The notes below the pieces were generated by a model, which searched no databases, was not told the origin of the DNA, and was given only the letters and a program-made list of their open reading frames with translations. 64,000 bases of DNA, taken from NCBI GenBank assembly GCA_949752795.1, contig OX457057.1, positions 104,807,513-104,871,512 on the forward strand, given 5' to 3'. The translations under genes and the position numbers were made by a program. This document shows positions 45,113-55,454 of this stretch, piece by piece (within the stretch, counting starts at the first letter, position 1; each line of letters opens with the position of its first letter). This stretch comes from Hyperoodon ampullatus (Eukaryota; Chordata; Mammalia; Artiodactyla; Ziphiidae).

Positions 45113-45321
45113 ATCAACTGGTTTGCAGGGCGGAAATAGAGACACAGATGTAGAGAACAAACATATGGACACCAAGGGTGGAAAGTGGTGGGGGAGTGCT
45201 GTGATGAACTGGGAGATTGGGATTGACATATATACACTAATATGTATAAAATGGATAACTAATAAGAACCTGCTGTATAAAAAAATAAATAAAATAAAAT
45301 TCAAAAAAAGTTTTACATTTA

Positions 45322-45465
45322 TGCCTATTAAATTTAACTTCATTAGTTTTTGCCAATTACTACAACATATCAACTGATTTTTGAATTTTGACTTTCCTAA
45401 TGTACTGTGTGATTCATGGTTTTGATGTCATTAACTAAGGCATTGGAAATGACAGACCCAAGGAC
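45322..45465. other. Flank of L1 insertion
   Basis: Sequence continuing from before 39,406; AT-rich, possibly part of the reversed old L1 noted there. Confidence 0.35.
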
Positions 45466-45744
45466 AAAAGCTTGAAGAGGTTTATGTGCCAAAAGATATG
45501 CACTGGAATGTTCAAAATGGCATCATCCATGATATTTTCAAGCTGGTAACAGCCCAAATGTCCATTGGTTATACAATGGACAAATTAATTATGGTATACT
45601 TACAGATGGAGTACTATACAGGAACTAACATGAATGAACTGCACTAGAGTGATTACTTGAATAAATCTTGCAAACACGGTGTTAAGTAGCCAGACACAAA
45701 AGAATACATACTCTATGTTTATAAAGTTAAAAACAGACAAAGCC
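45466..45744 (+). mobile_element. Old L1 3' part, segment 1
   Basis: 'caaaagatatgcactggaatgttcaaaatggcatcatcc', 'cagcccaaatgtccattggttatacaatgg', 'attatggtatacttacagatggagtactatacagg', 'gtagccagacacaaaagaatacatactctatg': decayed L1 C-terminal ORF2 region and 3' UTR. Confidence 0.75.
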
Positions 45745-45992
45745 GAGTTTGAGCCCTGCTCCGGGACGATCCCACGTGCCGCGGAGCAACTAAGCCCATG
45801 CGCCACAACTACTGAAGCCTGTGTGCCTAGAGACCATGTTCTGCAACAGGAGAAGCCACCAGAATGAGAAGCCCACGCACCGCAATGAAGAGTAGCCCAC
45901 CCCCGCTCACTGCAACTAGGGAAAGCCCACGTGGAGCAACGACGACCCAACACAGCCAATAAATAAATAACTAAATAAATAAATAAATAAAT
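45745..45992 (+). mobile_element. 5'-truncated CHR SINE, long form
   Basis: Begins in mid-body ('gagtttgagccctgctccggg') with no 'cttccctggtgg' head, then the usual long-form body and a (TAAA)n tail. Flanks acagacaaagcc (45,733-45,744) and acaggcaaagcc (45,993-46,004) are a target duplication with one change, so the truncation happened at insertion, as in L1-type target-primed reverse transcription. Confidence 0.92.
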
Positions 45993-46004
45993 ACAGGCAA
46001 AGCC

Positions 46005-46236
46005 AATTTATGATGCTAGGTATCAATATACTGGTTATCTTTAGGGAGGAGTTAGTCATTGGGAAAGTGTGTGAGGTAGGCCCTCGAGATGCTGATGAAT
46101 GCTTCATTCGTAGACCCAGATGATTACATGTGTGATTTTACTTGGTGATAATTCATCAAGCTGTACACTTAGGGATTGTGTAGGGATTGTGAATTTTTCT
46201 GCATGTATTTTAGGCTTCAATAAAAAGTTAATTAAA
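46005..46236 (+). mobile_element. Old L1 3' part, segment 2
   Basis: 'tatactggttatctttagggagg', 'gatgctgatgaatgcttcattcg', 'tgataattcatcaagctgtacacttaggg', 'tgcatgtattttaggcttcaataaaaagttaa': L1M 3' end. Confidence 0.75.
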
Positions 46237-46266
46237 AAAATTAGTGATAGGAATAATGAACTCAAG

Positions 46267-46409
46267 GGACTTTCCTGGTGGTCCAGTTGTTAAGACTCTG
46301 TCTTTCCAATGCAGGGGGCATGGGTTTGATCCCTGGTCAGGGAACTAATACCCCACGTGCTGTGCGGTGTGACCAAAAATATTTTTAAAATTAAAAAAAA
46401 AAATTAAAA
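46267..46409 (+). mobile_element. Older CHR-related SINE, short
   Basis: 'gactttcctggtggtccagttgttaagactctgtctttccaatgcagggggcatgggtttgatccctggtcagggaac', 'ccacgtgctgtgcggtgtgaccaaaaat'. Exact target duplication gaataatgaactcaag at 46251-46266 and 46410-46425. Confidence 0.93.
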
Positions 46410-46439
46410 GAATAATGAACTCAAGACCTCGTAGTGATG

Positions 46440-47360
46440 TTATCAATTCTATTTAAATCAATTAAAAATAGTAATACAGGATTGGAGCTAGCCTGAGGTG
46501 GTAGATAGTGAGTTCAGTTTGAATATATTGAAACTCAAGTGATGGGAGGATGTGCAGTTGAAAATGTTCAGCAAATAGTTTTCTGTTTGTTTGTTTGTTT
46601 GTTTGTTTTGCAGTATGCAGGCCTCTCACTGTTGTGGCCTCTCCCGTTGCGGAGCACAGGCTCCGGATGCGCAGGCTCAGCGGCCATGGCTCATGGGCCC
46701 AGCCGCTCCGCGGCATGTGGGATCCTCCCAAACTGGGGCACGAACCTGCGTCCCATGCATCGGCAGGCGGACTCCCAACCACTGCGCCACCAGGGAAGCC
46801 CAGCAAATAGTTTTATATATGGGTCCAGGGCTCAAGGGAGAGAGCTGGGCCAGAGAGTGATATTTGAGAGTCATAAGCATATTGATAGTAATTGAAACCG
46901 TGGGAGTGGATGAGATTATTCACAGACAAGCACAAAGCAATGTGATGAGAGAACTTTGGAAGATTACGAAGACTTAGAGAAAGAAAGCTCATGATGGAGG
47001 TGAAGACATCCAGAGAGAGAGAGAGAGAGAGAGAGAAGATTTAAGAGAGAGCAGTGGTAGGAAAACCAGGGGAGGAAGAAACTTTTCAGAGGAGGGAATG
47101 GCCAACAGGATCAAATGCCAGAGACAGAAAAGGGTAGATAGGGACCAAGAGGTCTCCATCAGGTGTAATAGCTTGGTCAAAAGTGACTTTGGTGAGAGTA
47201 GAATCAGTGGCATCATCAGATCTGAGATGGGTTGTCTACAAGGTTTATCATCTAGGAAGATGGCAGAGTTTGGAGAAGAGAGGAAAAAATTAAATTAAGG
47301 TGGATGCCAAAGTATTCAGTGAAGGAAACATTCTATGAAGTGGTTGAGAGAGTCCTTTTA
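46440..47360. repeat. Ancient LINE-like repeat around the SINE
   Basis: Both flanks of the SINE at 46,583 read as one old repeat: 'attgatagtaattgaaaccgtgggagtggatgagattattcacag', 'ggaggaagaaacttttcagaggagggaatggccaacaggatcaaatgccagagacag'. I recognise this as a common old mammalian repeat (L2/CR1-like) but cannot name it safely. A pure (GA)n run lies at about 47,014-47,036. Confidence 0.45.
46583..46800 (-). mobile_element. CHR-2-type SINE, reverse, (TTTG)n tail
   Basis: Near-consensus CHR-2 on the reverse strand; its tail is (CAAA)n rather than pure A. Exact target duplication cagcaaatagtttt at 46569-46582 and 46801-46814. Confidence 0.96.
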
Positions 47361-49055
47361 TCATGAAGGTAGTTCTGCTTGAAACTGAAGAACAGACAAC
47401 AGCTCTCTCCACTTGGCTGCCTAAACTTTACCTCTTGCAGTCTGAATGGTTGTCTTTGTACCCAATTATCCTTGTGTCCTCGGGCAGCAGAGTACTCTCA
47501 TCTCCCACTCTGTCTGACAACTTTCCCTGCCCCTTGTTGTCCAATAACTCTACATTCTGGCTATTCACAATCTTTTTCTAAACATTTTCCTCCTCCAGCC
47601 CCAAACTTCAGATTCCTCTTGGACTTTCTGTTATATTCTAAAGCCAAATCCAGTTTCTCTCTCCTGGGGGAGATTAAGGTATGTTTTATTGACTTATGAA
47701 CATATCAACTACACAGCAGAAGTCTGAAGAGAGAGAAGCTGTCCCAGACCCATGGGAATATTGGGATTCTTGATTGGTCATTGAGGTCCTGACTCCAGAT
47801 GTGCACTGTGTGCCCATAACCACCATGCTCAGAGGTTCCCGTGTTCATGGGACTTATCCTGTCACGTGAATAGAACGTGAATGGGTGGGTGTACAGAAGG
47901 AATCGGGATCAATGTTTTAGCCTCTACCTCCCCTAAAGAATGATCCATTGTTAATACCATTAGCATCCATTCATCTTGTAATCCTTTGATTTGCAGTTTT
48001 AGGACAAGGACTCTGGCTATTGAATTTTCTGCTTAGATGTTGGAAAAGGCAAGGCTTCCATTCAGAACTCAGGAATGCTCTGTGTTACCTTCATAACATA
48101 CTTCAAGCCGTCCCAGACTGAGGTCCCTCTTAGCACAAGCCTTGTCTCCGTGACAGCTTATTTCCTGTTGCCCTCTGCTATTGAGAACAGTGTGAGCTGT
48201 TCCAGTGACCAGTATATTATACCACCTCTGCTTGTGATTGCGTAGCCTGAATTAACCTTCCTGTGATTTAGAACCTGATGGGTCTGAATTTCATTATAGA
48301 TATGACTTCCACACTCTTCTTCTCTGCTGGGGCACAGGGATTCACTTGGAAGGATGCTGTAATTACTATGTAGATTGCTTTCCTATCATTTGATTGAAAC
48401 TTCAGGAAGAAGGAAGGTCATTAATGTAACTTCTTCTTCAATTTCTCATTTTAGGAAATCTAGAAGCAGAGCCAGGTATAATTCAGAATAATTCAGCCCA
48501 CTGAGCCACTCTCCTTGGAAAGCATAAATAGAGCACAGAAGTTAGTTCTGAAATGGATTGTAACCACGAGTCAGAGAAATTCTCAAAAGACCCATTTCTT
48601 GGAAATAAATTTTTCAAATAGAGCAGGATCCACAGCTGCTCTTTAAGGTCTGTATTCCCCAGGGACTGTTCTCACAACCCCACCTGCTTTGTCATCCAGC
48701 CAGGGGTGGCAAGTAGAGGGAGGCCTTTCTCCATCACATGGCTGGTGTGAGGGTGGGCACTGCGGAGGCGAGTTCATGGGTCACCCTATGGTTCTCTTTA
48801 GAAAGAGAGCTGCAGTTGGTGTCAGACCCATGAGGAGGAAAACATGCATTTCCAATGCACTGCCCATGTCCTTTTGTCCCCAAAGCCCACTCAGCATCAG
48901 CCACTAACAGTAAGTCAAGTGTGTAGAAGGCAAGAGATTTGTCAGGCCAAATTCTCCACTGCAGCTTTTGGTCACAATACACTGAAATGGGCATGGCACT
49001 GTGATTTCACTTCATTCTTCTCACCCAAGCAATATACCAAGGATGATATTAAGGA
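47361..49055. other. Unassigned sequence
   Basis: About 1.7 kb with no repeat family or gene recognised; frames up to 106 codons show no domain. Confidence 0.35.
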
Positions 49056-49059
49056 CATT

Positions 49060-49261
49060 TACTGAAATATCAAGATAGAAAGAGATCAGAAAGAATCTAA
49101 ATACCCAATAACAAAAACTGGTTAATTAGAGTGCATCTACGTAATGGGATACCATATAGCCAGTAAAAAAGAAAGAAGTTGGTTAACATACACTGATATT
49201 AAGTTACTTCAAAATACATTAAGTGAAAGAAGCAGGGTGTAGAAAGTATGTATAACAGGAA

Positions 49262-49267
<6 letters not shown>
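49060..49267 (+). mobile_element. Old L1 3' part, segment 1
   Basis: 'aagaatctaaatacccaataacaaaaactggttaattagagtgcatctacgtaatgggataccatatagcc', 'aagtgaaagaagcagggtgtagaaagtatgtataac': L1M ORF2 end and 3' region. Confidence 0.75.
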
Positions 49268-49310
<43 letters not shown>

Positions 49311-49501
49311 TGGTATGCGGGCCTCTCACTGTTGTGGCCTCTCCCGTTGCGGAGCACAGGCTCCGGATGCGCAGGCTCAGCAGCCATGGCTCACGGGCCC
49401 AGCCGCTCCGCGGCATATGGGATCCTCCCAGACCGGGGCACGAACCCGTATCCCCTGCATCGGCAGGCGGACTCTCAACCACTGCGCCACCAGGGAGGCC
49501 C
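49268..49501 (-). mobile_element. CHR-2-type SINE, reverse, 46-base T run
   Basis: Near-consensus CHR-2 with an uninterrupted T run at 49,264-49,309, the longest homopolymer in the window. Exact target duplication aacaggaacatttt at 49254-49267 and 49502-49515. Probably a very recent insertion. Confidence 0.97.
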
Positions 49502-49515
49502 AACAGGAACATTTT

Positions 49516-49680
49516 ATGTAAATACCATACATCCTAGTACATTCATACAATTTTTTCTAGAATGTTCAAGAAAGTGTCAACAGTGGTTTCTTTTGGTAAG
49601 ATAGAGATTTTTACTTTCATTTCTTTCTTTATATATTTTTAATACTAAGTATATATTGCTCTTAACTTTATAACATTTTC
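49516..49680 (+). mobile_element. Old L1 3' part, segment 2
   Basis: 'caagaaagtgtcaacagtggtttcttttggtaagatagagatttttactttcatttctttctttatatatttt' is the L1M 3' UTR pattern continuing from before the SINE. Confidence 0.65.
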
Positions 49681-51890
49681 CCCAAGTTTTCTTGGCCATC
49701 CCTCAGAGGATCTTTCCAGACTCTTCCTCTTGACTCCAGGGTGATCTTCTAGGGTTGTACACAAGCACCCAGCCCAGGGGACAAGTAGGGGCTGAAATTC
49801 AGCCTGAGGTGTCCTTGCCTGGCTGTGAATCCCAGCACCAGCTTGCATACACACAGAGGCCCATCTTTTCCTAAGTCCCAAAATGCTACCATACGGGCTG
49901 GTGGCAGCTCTGCACAGCTCTTCATTTTACCTTTCACTGCTGGCAACTCTTTATTTGTAACACAGTTTCATTTGGTTCTTGCTCCTAACCTGTCCCCCTC
50001 AACTTCAGACCATCCTTCACATCCTAGTCTCCTACCCCCTAGTCTAGGGCTCAGTCCAACTCCAGGCCCACCCACTGCCATGCCCAGCCCTGAACTCAAG
50101 CAGCATTCAGGGCTATAAAACTAGCTATGTACACAGAACTTTCTAGGGAGAAAGTTACCTCAAGCACAGGTGTGCCCAGGCACAGTGAGAATTGGGGGTC
50201 TGGAGCTCAGGTGGGACCGTGTGTGGCAGGCAGGTGTATGCATGTGAGGACAGCAGAAGAGCTTGGGAGTGGCAGAAACATTGCTGGGGCCATCTGCGGG
50301 CTTCGAGCAGCTTGGCTGGGTGGCCTCTTGACTCACCTGAAATAAAGTCAGGCGAACATATTCATGTTGCCCCAACTTCTGCATGTGAATGTGCCAATAT
50401 TTATCACTCACAAAGAGTCAGCTCTTAATCATCCACACAAATGGCAGTGAGCATTGGCACTTATCATTCAAAATAGCAGATGATGACAAAATTAGGGCTT
50501 TGGAGAGCTCTCCTTGGAATGTAATTGGTGATTCTTTTTAATGTAGATTTTTTTCCAGCATAGATTTGCTTGAATTACAATTAACTTGTGTTCTCTGTTT
50601 CATATCTACTGAATATAGTAGGACTGAAGGAAGATAGAGCAAAACTACCAGAGATTAAATAAATTAACCAGAGATTAAAGATTTGTTTTGGATGATCGGC
50701 ATGGAGGGGCTGAGTTCACTCTATTTAAAAACATAGTTAGGTTTCTCTCTCTCTGTTGTAACATAGCAGCCTCTCTGCAAAACTAAATATTCAACCCGAG
50801 GCCAAAGAAGCATTTCTTCAAAATGTTTTCTTTTCTTTAACAAAATTCTTTTGTGTGTGTGGTATTAGCAAATATGATTTTAGAAAACATCCAAAGCCTT
50901 CTCTTATTTTAGTAGTAATCACTTGAATCTCTAATAAGTCAGCTTCAACCCACTTTCTCTGGTCTAATCTTCAGAGGGAAGCATTGCTAGCTTATGAACT
51001 TTTAGCATGTTGGCACTAGATACCACTAAGTAAGGCTTGCTGCATTGTCATAACTACAAACATAAATGGAACTTCACATTTTGCCTGTAGATTTTCAGGC
51101 TTAAGGTATCAGGAGAATGGGGTTTTCCAATACATTGATTACATGCTCTGTGTGTGTGTATGTGTGTATACTCATCTTTTGTGATAGTTATACCTGATAT
51201 AGAATATGGGCACATTTTGTCAGGTAACATATCCACAGACCAATACTGTTCCTCACATGACAGAATTAAATTCACATATTAATGACTGGGACTATCAATA
51301 TGACCCATCCTCTAAAAGGTATAAAATAGATCATTGCTTTCTACAACTATCAGAGTATTGAGAAGCAGTAAGTTTTCCTTCTTTCTCTTTCATATTTTCA
51401 TGGGGTCTCTACTGCCCCACACCCAGCAGTCTATTTACTACAAGTGACCCCAGAGTTTATACCTCGGGAAGGGATAAGCAGTGTCAGCCTAGCCCATATA
51501 CAGACACGTGACTCAAATACAAGCTGCAGCTTGGGACTCACCAGATGAGTTTGTCAGGAGAGAAATGTCAGTTTGAGCAGATGTGTTTTCTGTTTTTATA
51601 ATACAGCTTAGAGAAATGGAATGGTTGTCATAGTGTAGGAGTTTTAGTGAGAGTTTTAAATTCAATAGAGAAGGAACCAAGAGGCACATAAACAAGCAAG
51701 GAATGAGAAAGGCATTGCAGAATTTAGCAAGAAACTGATGCTTCCCCCTCATCCTTTACTGAAAAGATTTTTAAGAAGCAGTGATAATAGCTCCAATTGC
51801 TACCAGCGAATGCCATGCAGAGGCAACCAGAGTTGTGTTTTTGATTAGAGGAGCCTGGCTTGTAACCAGCTTACTGTTTCATGCTTGAGA
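49681..51890. other. Unassigned sequence
   Basis: About 2.2 kb of mostly unique-looking DNA. 49,940-50,110 is C-rich. 50,430-50,600 is AT-rich with homeodomain-like cores ('tgtaattggtg', 'gaattacaattaac'). A short (TG)n lies at 51,150-51,170. No exon supported. Confidence 0.35.
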
Positions 51891-51894
51891 GTAA

Positions 51895-52105
51895 GAATGG
51901 CCGAGTCAGGTTTGTCTGGGTTTACAGGCAGAATTGGCCACTTACTGGCTAGGTGACCTTGGACAAGAGGTCCATTTCCTTATCTATAAAATGGGGTTAA
52001 TAATAGCACCTATCTAATAAGGTGTCTAAGAGGATTATGGCTAATAATACATGTAAAGGGTTTTGCATAGCACCTAAACGCATAGAAAGCGCTCAATAAA
52101 AATTT
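51895..52105 (+). repeat. MIR SINE
   Basis: 'ggcagaattggccacttactggctaggtgaccttggacaagaggtccatttccttatctataaaatggggttaataatagcacctatc', 'tacatgtaaagggttttgcatagcacctaaacgcatagaaagcgctcaataaaaat': clear MIR. Confidence 0.88.
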
Positions 52106-52209
52106 ACTCATCAATATGCGTATTTGAAGAGAGTATGTTCTCTTAAGTAGGCTAATCCACCCTGAATCTTTTTCAACAAATGCTCTCTTCGTAGGATATA
52201 TACAAGTAA

Positions 52210-52620
52210 ACGTCAATCAAGCCCAGATGAAATGATCATAAATTCCAAATTAGTGGTGGCTTACATAAATGTGGTGTCGCTGTTTTCTATTATCTGTGTT
52301 AATACTTCCCTCCATTTGTATAGCTAATTGAGAGCTGAATGTAGTCTCCATAAAATGTTAGCGCTGTAATGCCCAAGTGGAACTTATTTAAGGAACAATT
52401 ATGGCTAGAAAATGGTCTGTAAAAATAGCTCCCGTCCTTGCATCACATTGCTTGTTCCCAGCGGTGCCTTCAGGCCTTTCTGACAAACAGGCCTGCCCTC
52501 CTGCAGACCCAGGAGTTTGTTCTGCTTCACACACCCCAACAAAACTGCCAGCTGAGGTCTAATTGCAGAACCTTCATTACCAGGGATGATTGATACTATA
52601 AAAAGAACCCAGCTGAATTT
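52210..52620. other. Candidate conserved noncoding element
   Basis: No repeat recognised in this 400 bp. Contains several AT-core and paired motifs: 'tatagctaattgagagctgaatg', 'gtaatgcccaag', 'ggtctaattgcag', 'gggatgattgatac'. This texture resembles developmental enhancers, but it rests only on appearance; no conservation data were available. Confidence 0.25.
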
Positions 52621-53230
52621 TTCACATCCTGCTGGGTGAGCACAAGGGTGGCTCTCCCGTTCCTGTGCCCCACCCCCCTCCTCCCCCCACCAGCAGTTAT
52701 CCTTGGTACCTGTGTGGTCTGGTCTCTGCAGGAAGCTCCTAGCAGTTGACAGATGCTACCTCCCTTCTGCTCGGATCCTCCCTCCACAGAAGGCGGGCCG
52801 ATGACCATGATAGATAGGCGTGGCCTTCCTTCACAGCTGCAGACAGGATCTTCATTTCTTAACCTCCCCACTTAAGTATCTTGCTTAAGGTCACCTGGAA
52901 GTGTGAGACCAGAGGAAGAGGAGACATTTCTCCTGTCCCCGTAGGCCTTTGTGACAATGTATGGGTGACTTTATCTGTAAATCAGCCTTTTCCAGTTACA
53001 TTCTTTCTGTTAGTCCGTCAACAAGCATGTGTAAACCTCCTACTCAGTGTTCAGTACTGAGTTAATGACAGTGAAGGGAGATATTCAGAGGGAAGAAGAC
53101 ACTAAGGAATTTAACACCTAGTTGGAAGGCAGAATTAGGCAGGACTGCTCCTGCTTCTATAGCTAATAACTTTAAGAAGAGAGTGATTTATGCAAATTTT
53201 ATATGAAGCTTATGAAAAACCATTTTTCCA
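52621..53230. other. Mostly unassigned, with an L2-like piece
   Basis: 53,020-53,125 reads like reversed L2 ('gtcaacaagcatgtgtaaacctcctactcagtgttcagtactgag'). The rest shows no feature. Confidence 0.35.
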
Positions 53231-53232
53231 TC

Positions 53233-53293
53233 TGTGTGTGTGTTTGTGTGTGTGTGTCTGAGAGAGAGAGAGAGTGGGAGGGAGAGAGAGGAC
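53233..53293. repeat. (TG)n then (GA)n compound microsatellite
   Basis: Alternating TG units at 53,233-53,258 pass into AG/GA units to about 53,292. Read directly. The arginine/glutamate-rich frame through it is a repeat artefact. Confidence 0.9.
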
Positions 53294-53399
53294 ACAGCAC
53301 ATCCATCTGTATATCTCGAAACAGAAAGACAGAAAAAGAAAGGTCTGCAAGGATGTTCACCAAATAAGTTAAGTTGCATCTCTAAGACCTGCATAGCAA

Positions 53400-53640
53400 A
53401 ATGCCTGAGAGTGTAGTCTCTGAAGACACCAGGTACATTTACATCCCAATTCTGCCACTGATTGTGTTACCTTGTCCATGTTATATTTAGCCACTCTGAG
53501 TTTCAGTTTTCTTAAAGCGGGATAGTAATCATTGTATCTCATAGGGTTCTCATCAGGATTAACTAGAGCATTGTGTAGTGCCTGGTGCCTGGCATTTAAA
53601 TATAAGTGCTCAATAAATGTAACTGTTTACAGTGACAAGC
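53400..53640 (+). repeat. MIR SINE
   Basis: 'gagagtgtagtctctgaagacaccaggtacatttacatcccaattctgccactgattgtg', 'agccactctgagtttcag', 'gggatagtaatcattgtatctcatagggttctcatcaggattaac', 'tagtgcctggtgcctggcatttaaatataagtgctcaataaatg'. Confidence 0.88.
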
Positions 53641-53649
53641 TATTGAAAG

Positions 53650-54000
53650 AGAAGAGGATGGGAGGGGAAGCCTTAGAAAAGGCAAGACTTGAACGGGTCT
53701 CTGGAGAACAATGAAGATTTGGCTAGCTAGAAGGGAAGGCTGGTGGTGGGGAGGCGGGTGTTTTCGGGGTTAGGGAAATATTCTGAGCAAAGACAGAGGC
53801 AGGAAGGAGCCTTATTTGTTCTCCAAGAAAGAGAAGGCTTGTGTGAAGTGAGAAACAAGGTTGCATAAGAAGGGGACCCGAGATAGTGGAGGGCCTCAGG
53901 GATTTTGGGTGTTGTCCAATAGGGAAAATAAAGCTCTTGAATGTATTTGAGCCACAAAGAATCTCATCAGTTTAGTGTGTCAGAAAATCACCCTGTCATT
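53650..54000 (-). repeat. L2-like repeat, reverse orientation
   Basis: 'agggaaatattctgagcaaagacagaggcaggaaggagcc' and 'gatagtggagggcctcagggattttggg' follow the pattern of an old reversed LINE ('ggaacagcaagtgcaaaggccctgaggcagg...gtagggccttgtaggcc'). Confidence 0.5.
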
Positions 54001-54876
54001 GAGATGAAAAAGTGAAGTTAGAAGAGGAATAGAGGCAAGATGGTGTGGTTTTTAATTTTCCTTACTCCCCCGAACAAAAATAGGGATGACCCCTAAGATA
54101 GCAAAACAGACAAGAAGCAAGCTACCAGACTGGAAGGTAGCAGAGGGAAGACAGTTCTAAGAGCCAGAAAACCTAGAGATTACTATTAAGTATTCACCTT
54201 CACAAGGAGGGGATTTCATAAAGGTGTAAGTTTGACAGACCCAGCTGAGATTGTAAGGGGGGCTTTCAGGCTCCAAACGGTGGTATAGTTGGCATGTGGC
54301 CAACTCCCCTGAGAGGAAGAGTCAAAGTGAAGAACACTTTTCTACAAGATTTCAAAAGAGAAGTGCTCTGAATGGATCATTGCCCGCCCCAACATTACTG
54401 AGAGACAGGAAAATAGAATGTCAGGCCAGCAGAGGGTTGGTGCATTAATGTTATGTGAGTCTAGAAGCCTCGTGTGAGGAGGAGGGAATGGATGGCCATG
54501 GGAGCAAAGGTTAGACCAAGGTGTCCCTTCCTCCTGCCTTCCTGTCAAGTAAGTAAAACTCTTGATAAAAACAAACAAACAAACAAACAAAAACAGTGCC
54601 AAGGACAGAAGTATGGGGACTCAGACTATGTGGACAAGATCGTCTTATGATGAGGCAGCAATGGGAGATGGTCAAACCCAGACTCCGATCTGCGGATTCT
54701 CTTCCCTGGGGGGCCATCTCTATCCTCCTTTAATCAGCAGGAATGACTCAAATAAGAGGCTGAGTTGAGGCTTCTCTCCTCTAAGGGCACATAAACAGCC
54801 AAATAGCTGACACCTAGAAGGCAAAATGAAATTGCAGAGAAAAGTACCCTGATAGCTGAGGAATGCAGCCATTAAT
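54001..54876. other. Unassigned, possibly 5' UTR of old L1
   Basis: 'gaatagaggcaagatggtg' at about 54,026 resembles an L1 5' start and the stretch leads towards L1 ORF1-like sequence at 55,084, but this is weak. Contains (AAAC)n at 54,567-54,594. Confidence 0.3.
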
Positions 54877-54891
54877 AAAAGGAAGGTAATA

Positions 54892-55076
54892 GGGACTTCC
54901 CTGGTGGCACAGTGGTTGAGAGTCTGCCTGCCAATGCAGGGGACATGGGTTCGTGCCCCGGTCTGGGAAGATCCCACATGCCGCGGAGCAGCTGGGCCCG
55001 TGAGCCATGGCCGCTGAGCCTGCACGTCTGGAGCCTGTGCTCCGCAAAAACAGTGCTACCCAAAAGAAAAAAAAAA
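54892..55076 (+). mobile_element. CHR-2-type SINE with altered 3' end
   Basis: Head and middle are standard. After 'tgtgctccgcaa' the usual 'cgggagaggccacaacagtgagaggcccgcg' is replaced by 'aaacagtgctacccaaaag' and the A tail, so the 3' part is shortened and changed. Target duplication aaaaggaaggtaataa (54,877-54,890 and 55,077-55,092 region, a few bases ambiguous). Confidence 0.92.
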
Positions 55077-55083
55077 AAAAGGA

Positions 55084-55454
55084 AGGTAATAAACTGAATT
55101 ATTCAGACTAGATGGGATAGACAGATTTCAAAAATTGAAATAGGTATAATATATACAATCAAAGAGGGACAAATAGTATATTAACATGAATATAACAATT
55201 TTTTAAAAGATCAAGTAAAAATACTAGGTAGGAAAAATATAACAGTTTAATTAAGGAATTCAAAGAGACAAAAAACAGAATGGATACAAATTTGAACCAG
55301 TGAACAAAAGATCAGGTTGAGGAACTATCTCACAAGGCATCAAGAAGAAATAAAGTGAGGAAAAATAAACTAGAAAAGGTAAGAATAGTGAAAGCAAAAT
55401 GTAGGGATTTTAACAGGAGTTCCAGAAGGAAAGAAAAAAGTAAACAGAGGGAGA
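55084..55454 (+). mobile_element. Old L1 (host of later insertions), segment 1
   Basis: Decayed L1 ORF1-like sequence: 'caagtaaaaatactaggtag', 'gaattcaaagagacaaaaaacagaatgg', and near its end 'gcaaaatgtagggattttaacaggagttccagaaggaaag', matching the ORF1 'NI.I.GVPEGE' block. Many stops. Confidence 0.7.

Larger units (their letters stand above)
39421..45306 (+). mobile_element. Full-length L1 (LINE-1), inactive
   Basis: About 5.9 kb complete L1. It begins with a 5' end of the L1 type ('ttcaagatggcagagtagaagg', resembling the YY1-like start of mammalian L1), has about 880 bases of 5' UTR, broken ORF1 (40,303-41,232), broken ORF2 (41,290-45,112) and a short 3' UTR ending in TAAATAAAATAAAA and A7. 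The target duplication aaaattttacattta (39406-39420) matches 45307-45321 with one change. The site reads TT/AAAA, the preferred L1 endonuclease cut. One ORF1 frame and one ORF2 junction are shifted and six or more stops exist, so it cannot mobilise itself. Confidence 0.96.

Noticed and set aside
47010..47040. CRISPR or other spaced repeat array
   Set aside because: Short tandem (GA)n only; no spaced direct repeats were seen anywhere, as expected for a mammalian genome.
53234..53416. A 60-codon protein beginning in the TG/GA microsatellite
   Set aside because: Its first part is the translated microsatellite and the rest has no domain.
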